Assembly: GCA_965656185.1 (NCBI GenBank)
Contig: CBFHJH010000001.1
Span: 310,001-374,000 of the forward strand
Direction: 5' to 3'
Length of the DNA: 64,000 nt
From: Croceimicrobium sp965656185
Lineage (GTDB): Bacteria > Bacteroidota > Bacteroidia > Flavobacteriales > Schleiferiaceae
The position numbers were made by a program, and so were the translations under genes. Under the pieces are notes generated by a model. It was not told where the DNA came from, searched no databases, and saw only the letters and a list, made by a program, of their open reading frames with translations. Shown one piece after another: positions 50,995 to 59,037 of this stretch. Each line of letters starts with the position of its first letter. Position 1 is the stretch's first letter.

Positions 50995-51785
50995 TATTTA
51001 AGTATTAAAAGGGGAATGGGGCTATCAAGAACCATTTTCTGGGAGAGACTTTCGCGGAAAAGGCCTTCCAGAAAGTTGTAATCTCTTGGCATAATGGCGA
51101 TTAACTCGGCGTTGTTCTTTTTGGCGTAGTTGACTAGGCCTTCACCTACATTTTCCTCAAAATGAGTGCTGAAGCGATGGGGTAGTCGGTGTAACCTGTA
51201 TTTCAGGTGCTTACGGTTTATCTTTTCACGTCGACTAAACTGATGCTCCTCTTTATTAACCGTAAGGACATCAATTTCAGTTTTCATTTGATCGGCAATG
51301 ATCATTAAGGGCATAAGGCGATGATCACAACTCAATTCATCAAAGTCTACTGCAAGCACGATCCTCTGAATTTTTTCCAGTTTGGCGCCGTCTGGCAGTA
51401 CAATTACCGGAACGATCGCATCACGTACCACCGCTTCAGTTTTGGAACCCCATAGGCGGTTAAGGCCTTTAGCCCCTTTGGTTGGCATAATTATAATGTC
51501 GGTATCTACCTTATCCGATTCACGGAGAATTAGATCACGGCTTAAAGCAAATTCCCAGTGGGTGGTATAATCGATTTCCTTCAGGCCTGGGCAGTTTGCA
51601 ATGAACTTTTCGAAATTCTCTTTTACTTCGGCCTTGTCGCTATTAACCGACTTCTTTTTTCGGTTAGCGGCGTGTACGAGGCGTAAATGATTGTTTCCTG
51701 GACTTAAAAATGGAATGATTTGCTTTAAGGTCTGTAAAGAAAGCTCGCTGAAATCGGTAGGGTAAAGGATGGTGAGGTTTTTCAT
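50994..51785 (-). CDS. Universal stress protein (first gene of V-ATPase operon)
   Basis: A 263-aa protein with two UspA-like halves. NLTILYPTDFSELSLQTLKQII starts domain 1, and DIIIMPTKGAKGLNRLWGSKTEAVVRDAIVPVIVLPD contains a G(x)2G...(S/T)-like loop; domain 2 starts QRIVLAVDFDELSCDHR and ends LSQKMVLDSPIPLLIL. It overlaps ntpE by one base and so leads the V-ATPase transcript. Together with the second Usp gene it brackets the operon. A signalling role for ion or energy stress is an inference. Confidence 0.83.
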   Translation of the reverse strand: MKNLTILYPTDFSELSLQTLKQIIPFLSPGNNHLRLVHAANRKKKSVNSDKAEVKENFEKFIANCPGLKEIDYTTHWEFALSRDLILRESDKVDTDIIIMPTKGAKGLNRLWGSKTEAVVRDAIVPVIVLPDGAKLEKIQRIVLAVDFDELSCDHRLMPLMIIADQMKTEIDVLTVNKEEHQFSRREKINRKHLKYRLHRLPHRFSTHFEENVGEGLVNYAKKNNAELIAIMPRDYNFLEGLFRESLSQKMVLDSPIPLLILK

Positions 51786-51870
51786 GGCAGTGTTAAATTC
51801 CTATACGATATTAGGGCAGATATTGAGCCTAGCCTATGATAAATGTCAGCTAGGACAAAGCATTTTTAAA

Positions 51871-52986
51871 ATGGATAATACAAAGCAATGGAGCTATTGG
51901 GAAGAGCGCTTTTTTATGCACGATATAGACCTGTTGGTGGTAGGAGCAGGTTTCACTGGTTTAGCCGCTGCAATTAGAGCTAAAGAGCTCAATCCGAAAT
52001 GGAAAGTAGTAGTCTTAGAACGAGATATGTTAGGAGAGGGGGCCAGTACAAAGAACGCTGGTTTTGCCTGCTATGGGACGGTTGGTGAGTTTTTAGATGA
52101 TGAGCGGGAAATGGGACGTGATAAAGCACTTGAATTAATCTTAAAACGTAGACAAGGCTTAGAGTTTCTGCAAAAAAGAGTTTCCCCGCAAGAAATGGGA
52201 CTCCAATCAAATGGAGGCTTGGAGATTTTTTTAAAAGGTGAGTCTAAAGCTTGGGAGCGCGCGCTGGAAGCCCGGGAAGACTTAAATAAGGATCTAGGAC
52301 ATGATCTTTATCAGGAAAGCAAGCTGCATAAAGGCTTTCAGAACACCATCGGCTCTATCTACACGCCAGATGAAGCAAGTTTAGATCCGGTAGAATTATG
52401 GCAGGCTTTACGTAAAAAAGCGATTTTACTTGACATAATAATATTGCATAAGGTAGAAGTTATGACGCACCAATCTCATCGGAACGGTGTCTCAGTACAA
52501 AGCACGGCTGGCGACTGGCGTACGCGTAATTTGCTTTATTGCACGAATGCCTTTGGTTTAGCTAATCAGCCTTTAGACCTTGTTCCAGCAAGGAATCAAG
52601 TACTTGTATTAAAGCATCCAATATTCAGGCTAAAGAAAATGACCTATCATCAACATGCTGGCTATTTATACTTTAGGCCGGTAAATGAATTGATTCTTTT
52701 GGGTGGAGCGCGTCATATTTCGCCCAGAGCAGAAATTTCTAGGGAATTGCTCAGGAATGAAAAAATAGAGCAGTATTTGATGCAGTATGCGCGCAACTTA
52801 TTTAGCGATGATGACCAGTGGGAAATTGTTGCACAATGGAGCGGCATTATTGCAACGGGCACTTCTAAGGAACCAATCGTGCAAGAGGTAGAGCCACAAG
52901 TGTATGCCTGTTTGAGGTTTGGCGGTATGGGTGTTGCACTGAGCACATTTACCGCAAATAAGGCAGTGGAGCGCTTTTTTAGCTAA
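51871..52986 (+). CDS. FAD-dependent oxidoreductase (DAO family)
   Basis: The start chosen is ATG 51871 (MDNTKQWSYWEERFF), giving 371 aa; the open frame begins at 51769 but lacks any homology and overlaps the divergent Usp gene. The N-terminal dinucleotide-binding fold reads LLVVGAGFTGLAAAIRAKELNP with VVLERDMLGEGASTKNAGFACYG; the C-terminal GGMGVALSTFTANKAVERFF completes the FAD site. The SYWEERFFxxIDLLVVG arrangement recurs in Bacteroidota DAO enzymes that oxidise amino acids or amines. Substrate unknown; a lone gene. Confidence 0.85.
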   Translation: MDNTKQWSYWEERFFMHDIDLLVVGAGFTGLAAAIRAKELNPKWKVVVLERDMLGEGASTKNAGFACYGTVGEFLDDEREMGRDKALELILKRRQGLEFLQKRVSPQEMGLQSNGGLEIFLKGESKAWERALEAREDLNKDLGHDLYQESKLHKGFQNTIGSIYTPDEASLDPVELWQALRKKAILLDIIILHKVEVMTHQSHRNGVSVQSTAGDWRTRNLLYCTNAFGLANQPLDLVPARNQVLVLKHPIFRLKKMTYHQHAGYLYFRPVNELILLGGARHISPRAEISRELLRNEKIEQYLMQYARNLFSDDDQWEIVAQWSGIIATGTSKEPIVQEVEPQVYACLRFGGMGVALSTFTANKAVERFFS

Positions 52987-53038
52987 TTAAATTTTACTCA
53001 TAATTAATATTATGTCAAATAGAGTTTTTAAAAAGAAA

Positions 53039-53056
53039 GGAAACCCAATTGTTTCC
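53039..53056. terminator. Weak hairpin between convergent genes
   Basis: GGAAAC, loop CCAATT, GTTTCC, preceded by an A-rich tract and followed by TCCCTTCTTT. It lies between the FAD oxidoreductase and the convergent TPR gene and could stop either. Confidence 0.4.
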
Positions 53057-53074
53057 TCCCTTCTTTCCATTCTG

Positions 53075-54391
53075 TTATTCTCCGGCAGCTTCTGCCTGTT
53101 CAGCCATTAAAGCTTTGGCCTTATCATACATTTTTAAAGCACGGTAAACCTGCATCAATGCATTATTAACTTGCTCGTCGTTAGGATTACTAACGCGCGC
53201 CTTTTCTAAGTAAGGCAAAGAAACTTGGAAAACTTCTTTCTGTTGCTTCTCTAATTTCTTGTATTTGGTGGTAGCATTTAAAGGCAAATCATTCATTTTT
53301 TGCCCTATAGCATTCGCGCTATCGATATAAATAATACTAGACATATATAAGGCATCGGCATACATGCTATCGATCTCCAAAGCTTGACCATAAGCTTCCA
53401 AGGCATCTGCGGTACGCCCCATTTCTGTTTGTAGGATTACTCCTTTATTGTAATGCATTACCACATTTTTTGGATCTGCGGCAATCGCAGCATCAAGATT
53501 AGCCAAGGCTTTGTCGTATTCTTTATTATCGAAGAACAACTGTAGCTCTGCTTTTAAAAGCTCTACATTATTGGGGAACATCTTTCTCCCCTCCTCTAAG
53601 GTTGACTTATAAAGTGCAGTATCGCCATTGGCGAGAGCCAAGAAGGTTAATGACTTGTAAAGGTCTGTGCGAACATCACCCTCCACCATAGGATTGGCAA
53701 ACTTTCCGCTCTCTACCATATTGGCCATTTGCTCCTTATTGGTAAATACTGTGGTATCGCCACTTTCCACATTTACCGCGCTGAAGGTCACCCCTTTGTA
53801 GCCCATATCAATTAGGTCGCGGTAAATTTCAATGGCCTTGCCGTACATCTTACCCTGTTGGGCCATAATTGCCGCATTGAAATACATGCTAGTATCTACC
53901 ATACCGATGTAATCATTTTTCAATTGGTAGGTAGTTAGGAAATCTTCATAAGCTCCATTCCAATCCTGATTACCGTTCGCCTCAATACCGCGGCGGGCAA
54001 TGTCATTGGCTAGATACTGTAACTGTTGACGAGCGTCGTCGGTATAACGTTCGCGATCGACCTGCTTCTCAAAGGCCAGTAATTCACTGTAACCCTCTAA
54101 AGCTTTATCAAGAGCATTTGGATCCAATGCTCTTACCGCTTCATCACCACTCTGGTGTACGCGGTAATTGATCTTTCCTTTGTAGAAGTAAAATTTAGCA
54201 AGATCCTTTTCCCGAACTTCAGAGAGCGACTTCGCACTAATAATTGAAGCGGCTTCATCGATGTATTCTTTGGCGCTTTTAACATCATTATTACGATCGA
54301 TGGCAATTACTGCCGAAGATATTACCGGTTTTTCTTGGGCCCAGGCGTTAAAGCCAATTAGCGCAACTCCTAGGAAAATAAGTTTTCTCAT
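53075..54391 (-). CDS. Periplasmic TPR protein
   Basis: A 438-aa exported protein: MRKLIFLGVALIGFNAWAQ is a signal peptide. TPR units dominate: KDLAKFYFYKGKINYRV, AYEDFLTTYQLKND, GKMYGKAIEIYRDLI, YDKALANLDAAIAADPKNVVMHYNKGVILQ and GRTADALEAYGQALEIDSMYADALYM. The last residues (MYDKAKALMAEQAEA) are helical. It is a peptide-binding scaffold of unknown partner. The -7 box TAGTTTTG lies 20 nt upstream of the ATG. Confidence 0.85.
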   Translation of the reverse strand: MRKLIFLGVALIGFNAWAQEKPVISSAVIAIDRNNDVKSAKEYIDEAASIISAKSLSEVREKDLAKFYFYKGKINYRVHQSGDEAVRALDPNALDKALEGYSELLAFEKQVDRERYTDDARQQLQYLANDIARRGIEANGNQDWNGAYEDFLTTYQLKNDYIGMVDTSMYFNAAIMAQQGKMYGKAIEIYRDLIDMGYKGVTFSAVNVESGDTTVFTNKEQMANMVESGKFANPMVEGDVRTDLYKSLTFLALANGDTALYKSTLEEGRKMFPNNVELLKAELQLFFDNKEYDKALANLDAAIAADPKNVVMHYNKGVILQTEMGRTADALEAYGQALEIDSMYADALYMSSIIYIDSANAIGQKMNDLPLNATTKYKKLEKQQKEVFQVSLPYLEKARVSNPNDEQVNNALMQVYRALKMYDKAKALMAEQAEAAGE

Positions 54392-54411
54392 CGTGATTTT
54401 AACTTTTGTTG

Positions 54412-54419
54412 CAAAACTA
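54412..54419 (-). promoter_or_regulatory. -7 box TAGTTTTG for TPR gene
   Basis: The minus strand reads TAGTTTTG, a perfect TAnnTTTG, 20 nt before the ATG at 54391. It is arranged back to back with the hpf promoter. Confidence 0.48.
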
Positions 54420-54467
54420 GTATTTCTGATATTTTTAAAAGAATCTATGCCAATTTAATGCCAAGTC

Positions 54468-54475
54468 TATCTTTG
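54468..54475 (+). promoter_or_regulatory. -7 box TATCTTTG for hpf
   Basis: A perfect TAnnTTTG, 31 nt before the hpf ATG at 54507, leaving a leader of about 25 nt. Confidence 0.5.
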
Positions 54476-54506
54476 CAGAAATAAATTCAAATCAAAACTC
54501 TCCACT

Positions 54507-54806
54507 ATGAAATGGGATTTGCAGACAGTAGGCTTCAATGCAAGCGACGAACTGATCAACTATACACGTGAAAAGACTGAAGGATTAACCAAGTATTACG
54601 ACCAGATCGTTGGTGCCGAAGTTTATTTGAAACTAACTCAGGATGAGCACAATCAAACTAAAGTAGCGGAAATTAAACTGAACATTCCTGGTAATGATCT
54701 TTTTGCCGAAAGCCACTCTGAAGGTTTCGAAAAGTCGGTAAATGAGTCAGTAGACAAGCTAAAAGGTCAGATCCGAAAGCTTAAAACCAAGCTGCAAAAG
54801 CACTAA
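54507..54806 (+). CDS. hpf: HPF/RaiA ribosome hibernation factor (short form)
   Basis: The 99-aa protein fits the short Hpf/YfiA family that inactivates ribosomes in stationary phase. The beta-alpha-beta-beta-beta-alpha layout is visible: WDLQTVGFNASDELINYTREKTEGLTKYYDQIVGAEVYLKL, EIKLNIPGNDLFAESHSEGFEKSVNESVDKLKGQIRKLKTKL. Basic residues in the last helix face the 30S subunit in homologues. No long C-terminal domain is present. It is followed by a glycosyltransferase gene 9 bases downstream. Confidence 0.9.
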   Translation: MKWDLQTVGFNASDELINYTREKTEGLTKYYDQIVGAEVYLKLTQDEHNQTKVAEIKLNIPGNDLFAESHSEGFEKSVNESVDKLKGQIRKLKTKLQKH

Positions 54807-54815
54807 GCTTTTCTA

Positions 54816-55847
54816 ATGCGCGTACTCTTTGCGGCTAAAGCCGGATTCGATTATAACCGTACCTTCATATTAATAAAGGGTTTACGCGCTATTGGGCACG
54901 AGGTAATAGAACATCAAATTCCCGATCGCAATCCTAAATGCGGTCGGGAATTATTTTCTATAAGCCAATCGGTCGATTTTGTGGTGGTCCCTCCCTTTCG
55001 ACATCGGGATCTAAGTTTCGTGCGGAAATACGCTCAAGCACCGGTGGTTTTTGATCCTTTGATATCACGCTATCTTACTAAGGTAGTTGATTATAATCAC
55101 TGGTGGAAAGCACCTCAGAAATGGTGGATCGACTACCGAGATTTCCGCAATTGCGATTTACTGATCGCCGATACTCAAGCCCACCTTGACTATTTTAGAA
55201 AAACCTTCAAGCTTCCCTCCTCCTTGGCGCAAGCGGTTATTCCGGTAGGTGTCGATACAGGATCTTATCAACCGACACTCAGGGAAGCAAATAAGCGCTT
55301 TCAAGTTGGATTCTACGGTACTTTTGTTCCCTTACAAGGTGTTCGCGCTCTTATAGAAGCAGCGGCGCTCCTGAAAGATAACGATCAAATTGAATTTCAA
55401 TTCTTCGGAACTGGTCACCAATTCAAGGATATGCAAGCCCTGGCCAAGAAACGCGGTTTAGATCCAAGTATATTTAAAGGTTGGATTCCCTATGAGGAGC
55501 TTCCGCAATGCTTGGCCCAGCTTGATCTTGCCTTGGGAATTTTTGGAGATTCTTCAAAATCGGACAAGGTGGTTCCGAACAAGCTATTTCACTACGCTGC
55601 ATTGGGAATTCCTTGTTTAACCAAAGATAGCACAGCTCTGCGCGAGGTATTTGAACCGGGTGCAGATATCATTTGCAGTTCTACGGAACCCAAAGCTATA
55701 GCCCTACATATAGAAGCTTTAAGCCAGGATTCAGAGAAATTGTCCGGAATAGCGCATCAGGCGAAAGCCAAAATACACCAGAACTACAGTCACAAAGCTT
55801 TGGCTGAAAAATTAGTCGATACCGTTAAGGACCTAGTCTTGGTCTAA
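54816..55847 (+). CDS. Glycosyltransferase, GT4-like
   Basis: A 343-aa GT-B enzyme. The N-terminal half starts MRVLFAAKAGFDYNRTFILIKGLRAIGHEV; the C-terminal half has GFYGTFVPLQGVRALIEAAALL, FFGTGHQFKDMQAL, FKGWIPYEELPQCLAQLDLALGIFG and VVPNKLFHYAALGIPCLTKDS, the donor-binding region. Sugar and acceptor unknown. It follows hpf by 9 bases and overlaps the convergent MazG-like gene by 15 bases. Confidence 0.85.
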   Translation: MRVLFAAKAGFDYNRTFILIKGLRAIGHEVIEHQIPDRNPKCGRELFSISQSVDFVVVPPFRHRDLSFVRKYAQAPVVFDPLISRYLTKVVDYNHWWKAPQKWWIDYRDFRNCDLLIADTQAHLDYFRKTFKLPSSLAQAVIPVGVDTGSYQPTLREANKRFQVGFYGTFVPLQGVRALIEAAALLKDNDQIEFQFFGTGHQFKDMQALAKKRGLDPSIFKGWIPYEELPQCLAQLDLALGIFGDSSKSDKVVPNKLFHYAALGIPCLTKDSTALREVFEPGADIICSSTEPKAIALHIEALSQDSEKLSGIAHQAKAKIHQNYSHKALAEKLVDTVKDLVLV

Positions 55848-56222
55848 AATAGCCTTAATATTAGGCTTAAAGTATTGATCGCTTTTTAACACTTTACCAT
55901 CTTCACGATAGATAGGCTCACCGTGGCGGTCTAACTTAGACATGTTACTGCGTTGGATCTCATCGAAAACTTCCTCGATCTTGTCTTGTAGGCCGTGACT
56001 CAATATGGTGCCACAAAGGATGTATAGCATATCGCCCAAAGCATCGGCGATTTCGACCAAATCACCATTTTGAGCGGCTTCAAGGTATTCTTCGTTTTCT
56101 TCCCGCATTAATTTATAGCGTAAAAGCTTGATCTTATCGTCGATCTCAGCGCTTGGTTCATAGCGATTCTCGATCTTAAAGGCATTATGAAAGGTCTCGA
56201 CAGCCTGAATTTGTTTTTTCAT
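55833..56222 (-). CDS. MazG-like nucleotide pyrophosphohydrolase
   Basis: A 129-aa all-helical protein. The Mg2+-binding pattern EExxE ... ExxD is seen in REENEEYLEAAQNGDLVEIADALGDMLYILCGT (about residues 40-72), which matches the MazG/phosphoribosyl-ATP pyrophosphatase superfamily. It probably cleaves a non-canonical NTP. The C-terminal NMSKLDRHGEPIYREDGKVLKSDQYF is a family-typical ribonucleotide-facing segment. Its 3' end overlaps a convergent glycosyltransferase gene. Confidence 0.85.
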   Translation of the reverse strand: MKKQIQAVETFHNAFKIENRYEPSAEIDDKIKLLRYKLMREENEEYLEAAQNGDLVEIADALGDMLYILCGTILSHGLQDKIEEVFDEIQRSNMSKLDRHGEPIYREDGKVLKSDQYFKPNIKAILDQD

Positions 56223-56225
56223 GAA

Positions 56226-56233
56226 TACTTTTG
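56226..56233 (+). promoter_or_regulatory. -7 box TACTTTTG for small membrane protein
   Basis: A perfect TAnnTTTG lies 18 nt before the ATG at 56252 and immediately behind the start codon of the divergent MazG-like gene. Confidence 0.48.
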
Positions 56234-56251
56234 TGCTTAGAATTATCTTGA

Positions 56252-56440
56252 ATGGAAAATATTACGACCGGTCATTGGATTTTCGCAGGCGTTTTTATGT
56301 TGCTGTTTATTGGTTACTTGATTTGGAGTTATCGAAAGGACCTCAAATTGCATAAAACCCACTACAGTGGCAGCATTTATATCCTGGTCGGCATCATTCT
56401 TATTCTCTTTCTCTTCTATGTTTTTAAACGTTTGCTTTAA
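56252..56440 (+). CDS. Small two-helix membrane protein
   Basis: A 62-aa protein with two predicted transmembrane segments: HWIFAGVFMLLFIGYLIWSY (about residues 8-27) and SGSIYILVGIILILFLFYVF (about 39-58), separated by a basic loop KDLKLHKTHY, so both ends probably lie outside the cytoplasm. Its own -7 box and codon use support it. No family was recognised. The last 17 bases overlap the ALDH gene on the other strand. Confidence 0.68.
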   Translation: MENITTGHWIFAGVFMLLFIGYLIWSYRKDLKLHKTHYSGSIYILVGIILILFLFYVFKRLL

Positions 56441-57788
56441 TGTAAATGGTTTTGAGATTGCAAAAGGCTCGCACTCCCTCAGGGCCTAGCTCACGGCCAT
56501 AACCGGAAGAATTAACGCCCCCAAAAGGTAAGCGAGGATCGCTTTTTACCAATTCGTTGATAAATACGGCCCCTTCTTCAAAGCGATCTTGCCATTTTAG
56601 GATCTCCTCAACATTCTTTCCTATTAGACTCACCCCTAAACCAAAAGGATTGTGATTGCTTAAGCTTACTGCTTCTTCGAGGGTTTTATAACTTATTAGT
56701 GCCGCCACTGGACCAAAGACTTCTTCGTTAAAGACGGGATTGTCTTTAGAATTGAGCTTGAGAATAGTTGGCTCGATAAAGTTGTTATCGCGCCCCCCTC
56801 CTAGAATGAGCTCGGCTCCCGCTTCGATCGCGCGTTCAATTTGATCGGCCACTTTTTCGGCTAAATCCGGACGAGCCAATGGTCCCAGGTCCTTATTGGA
56901 GTCAAGCGGATCGCCAGTTCGATAAGTTTTAAATACCCGATTAAGCTCTTGTTCAAATTCATCTATGATAGACTCGGGGACGATAAAACGTTTGGCCGCA
57001 ATACAGCTTTGCCCTGCATTCATCAATCGTGCAGCGGAGGCCAGTTTTGCCGATTTGATTGGGTCGGCATCAGGGAAAAGCACAAAGGCATTAGAGCCTC
57101 CTAACTCAAGTAATTGAGGCTTCAATTGAGCGGCCGCCAGCGAGGCGACCGTTTTACCCGCTTGCGTACTGCCGGTTAAACTTAAGCCTTTTATACGTTG
57201 GTCTTTTAATAAGGAGGCTACCTGTTCATTGGTCAACCTTATGTTTTGATAGGCAGATGAAGGAAAGCATTGGGTGAAAGCCTCTTGGATTAACTCGGCG
57301 CTATGCGGACAGTTTGGAGCGTGTTTTACTAATACTCGGTTGCCGGCAAGTATGCTGGGTACAGCAAAACGAAAGACCTGCCAAAATGGGAAATTCCAAG
57401 GCATGATGCCTAATAGGAGACCTAGGGGACGATAAGATCTAATCGCTTTTGCATCGCCCAGATCTACTTCTTGATCGGCTAAAAAGTTTGAAGCATGCTC
57501 AGCGTAATATTCACATAGCCAGGCACATTTTTCTATTTCGGAATGGGCCTCTGTGATAACTTTACCCATTTCCTTACTTATGGCTTTGGCCCAAAATTCC
57601 TGGTTTTCAAGTAAAACCTTTGCTAGTTTACCAACAGATTGAATTCGATTTTCTAAGCTGAATTCAGGATCTAAGGTATTGAGCTGATCCCCCGCTTTTA
57701 AAAAATGCTCTAACTCCTGATTGCTGTGCGTTTCAAAACTGAGGTATTCTTCTTGGTTATAAGGATTAATGCTCTTGTAGCTTGCCAT
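56424..57788 (-). CDS. Aldehyde dehydrogenase (succinate-semialdehyde-type)
   Basis: The start is ATG 57788 (MASYKSINPYN); a TTG two codons upstream is an alternative. The 454-aa NAD(P)+-dependent enzyme includes LGIMPWNFPFWQVFRFAVP, GLSLTGSTQAGKTVA, the catalytic Glu in LLELGGSN and Cys in NAGQSCIAAKRFIV. The C-terminus reads GGVNSSGYGRELGPEGVRAF. It is shortest in the Sad/YneI-like group that oxidises succinate semialdehyde, but the substrate is not shown. Its start lies inside the 3' end of the carboxypeptidase gene, a coupled pair. Confidence 0.88.
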   Translation of the reverse strand: MASYKSINPYNQEEYLSFETHSNQELEHFLKAGDQLNTLDPEFSLENRIQSVGKLAKVLLENQEFWAKAISKEMGKVITEAHSEIEKCAWLCEYYAEHASNFLADQEVDLGDAKAIRSYRPLGLLLGIMPWNFPFWQVFRFAVPSILAGNRVLVKHAPNCPHSAELIQEAFTQCFPSSAYQNIRLTNEQVASLLKDQRIKGLSLTGSTQAGKTVASLAAAQLKPQLLELGGSNAFVLFPDADPIKSAKLASAARLMNAGQSCIAAKRFIVPESIIDEFEQELNRVFKTYRTGDPLDSNKDLGPLARPDLAEKVADQIERAIEAGAELILGGGRDNNFIEPTILKLNSKDNPVFNEEVFGPVAALISYKTLEEAVSLSNHNPFGLGVSLIGKNVEEILKWQDRFEEGAVFINELVKSDPRLPFGGVNSSGYGRELGPEGVRAFCNLKTIYIKANV

Positions 57789-58920
57789 CTTCAAAATGAT
57801 ATTTATGTTCCTCTCCTAGAATGGTGAAATTGGCGCTTTCTTCCAAATCAAAAGCAGCATCGCTTAGGATCTCTAGTCCAATGAACTCTTCAATGCCGTA
57901 AAGATGCCTGAGGTCTCCGAGATCATTGACAATGTAAAGTATTTGCCATTCACCAGTTTTGGGATCGGCGCTCTCTTTTTTCATTAAAGCTAGGTCTACC
58001 TTTGACCCTTTATAATTGCAATTCCTGAAAATTAGGTCTCTCAGCTTTTCTTTATTCTCCGGGATGTTTTGGTATTGTTCTTCCCTATATTTTTGCCAGC
58101 TTCCATTTGCGATAAGGGCCAAGCCTTCTTTAAAGGCATTTTTGCATAAAGATCTAGCCTTCAGTCTGGTGGGGTCTTTTGGGAATGCACCGGCCTCAAA
58201 TAATATATTAGGAATTCGCATGCGCATTAGGTTGTCGCCGAGCGCTCGGGGGTAAAACTCATCGGTGTAACGACCAAAATGTCCTTCCGCCTCGGCCTCT
58301 ATTTTCTCGTGAATGCCTGCTATTAGCTGCATGGTTCGTCGCCTTTCTGGCGTAACTGCTCGACTAAGCTCAGCTGAAGGAGCTAAAAAACTTAGACTTG
58401 CACAGCGCTTACTTTCTCCTGCCGAAAATATATTGCGCTGATCATGCATGTTAAAGGCCCAATCCGGTGCAAAAGCTTCGAGGCAATGGAAAAAAAGCTG
58501 AGTTTCTGGAGCGCTTTTCTGTAAAGCGTCTCTGTTTAAGTCTATGGCAAGAGCATTACGACGCCGGTATAACTCAGCTCCGTCTGGATTAAGCATTAGA
58601 ATTAGCTTGAGGCTGATTTGTTCTTTTAAGTCCTGATGCTGCCCGTCTTTCAGCTCCTGCAGGAAATCCATCATCGCTAGAGTGGCGGTGGCTTCATTGC
58701 CGTGCATTTGGGTCCAGGCCATAACCTTCGTGGGTCCCTTTCCCCAACTAACAGTGTGTATGGGGAATTTCATCGGGCTTAATCCAATTAGCTCTATGGT
58801 GAATTGATCGTCTGATTTAATGGTTTCCAAGAACTCTAAAAGGTCACCCGGTGCAATCCATCGCTTGTTGAGCGGGTAAGTTGGTCTACTAAGATTAGCA
58901 TTTTCCATAGTGGAAGACAT
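57766..58920 (-). CDS. M14 zinc carboxypeptidase-like protein
   Basis: A peptidase or amidohydrolase of the M14 superfamily; ATG 58920 is used (TTG 58926 or ATG 58908 are alternatives). No signal peptide is present. Zinc ligands are in TQMHGNEAT (HxxE) and the later FNMHDQRN; the catalytic Glu is in LFEAGAFPKDPTRLKAR. The region in between, LILMLNPDGAELYRRRNALAIDLNRDAL, is a strong family marker (RxxxxxDLNRD). It likely removes C-terminal residues or deacylates small substrates in the cytosol. It leads the ALDH gene in an overlapping pair. Confidence 0.88.
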   Translation of the reverse strand: MSSTMENANLSRPTYPLNKRWIAPGDLLEFLETIKSDDQFTIELIGLSPMKFPIHTVSWGKGPTKVMAWTQMHGNEATATLAMMDFLQELKDGQHQDLKEQISLKLILMLNPDGAELYRRRNALAIDLNRDALQKSAPETQLFFHCLEAFAPDWAFNMHDQRNIFSAGESKRCASLSFLAPSAELSRAVTPERRRTMQLIAGIHEKIEAEAEGHFGRYTDEFYPRALGDNLMRMRIPNILFEAGAFPKDPTRLKARSLCKNAFKEGLALIANGSWQKYREEQYQNIPENKEKLRDLIFRNCNYKGSKVDLALMKKESADPKTGEWQILYIVNDLGDLRHLYGIEEFIGLEILSDAAFDLEESANFTILGEEHKYHFEDGKLQEH

Positions 58921-59014
58921 TGTCAAAATCTATTGATTCCAGCACTTTTGTGAAGGCCTTACAAATATGCTTATTTAGATGATGTATTGCTTTAAATAAT
59001 CCTAGAAATAGACT

Positions 59015-59022
59015 TAAATTCG
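59015..59022 (+). promoter_or_regulatory. Possible -7 box TAAATTCG
   Basis: TAAATTCG fits TAnnTTTG except for C at the seventh position, 15 nt before the PhoD-like ATG. It is the third TTCG variant in the window. Confidence 0.28.
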
Positions 59023-59037
59023 GCCAACTAAAAGGAT

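Noticed and set aside
51769..51870. N-terminal extension of the FAD oxidoreductase
   Set aside because: It overlaps the divergent Usp gene start and has no relation to DAO proteins; ATG 51871 fits the family.
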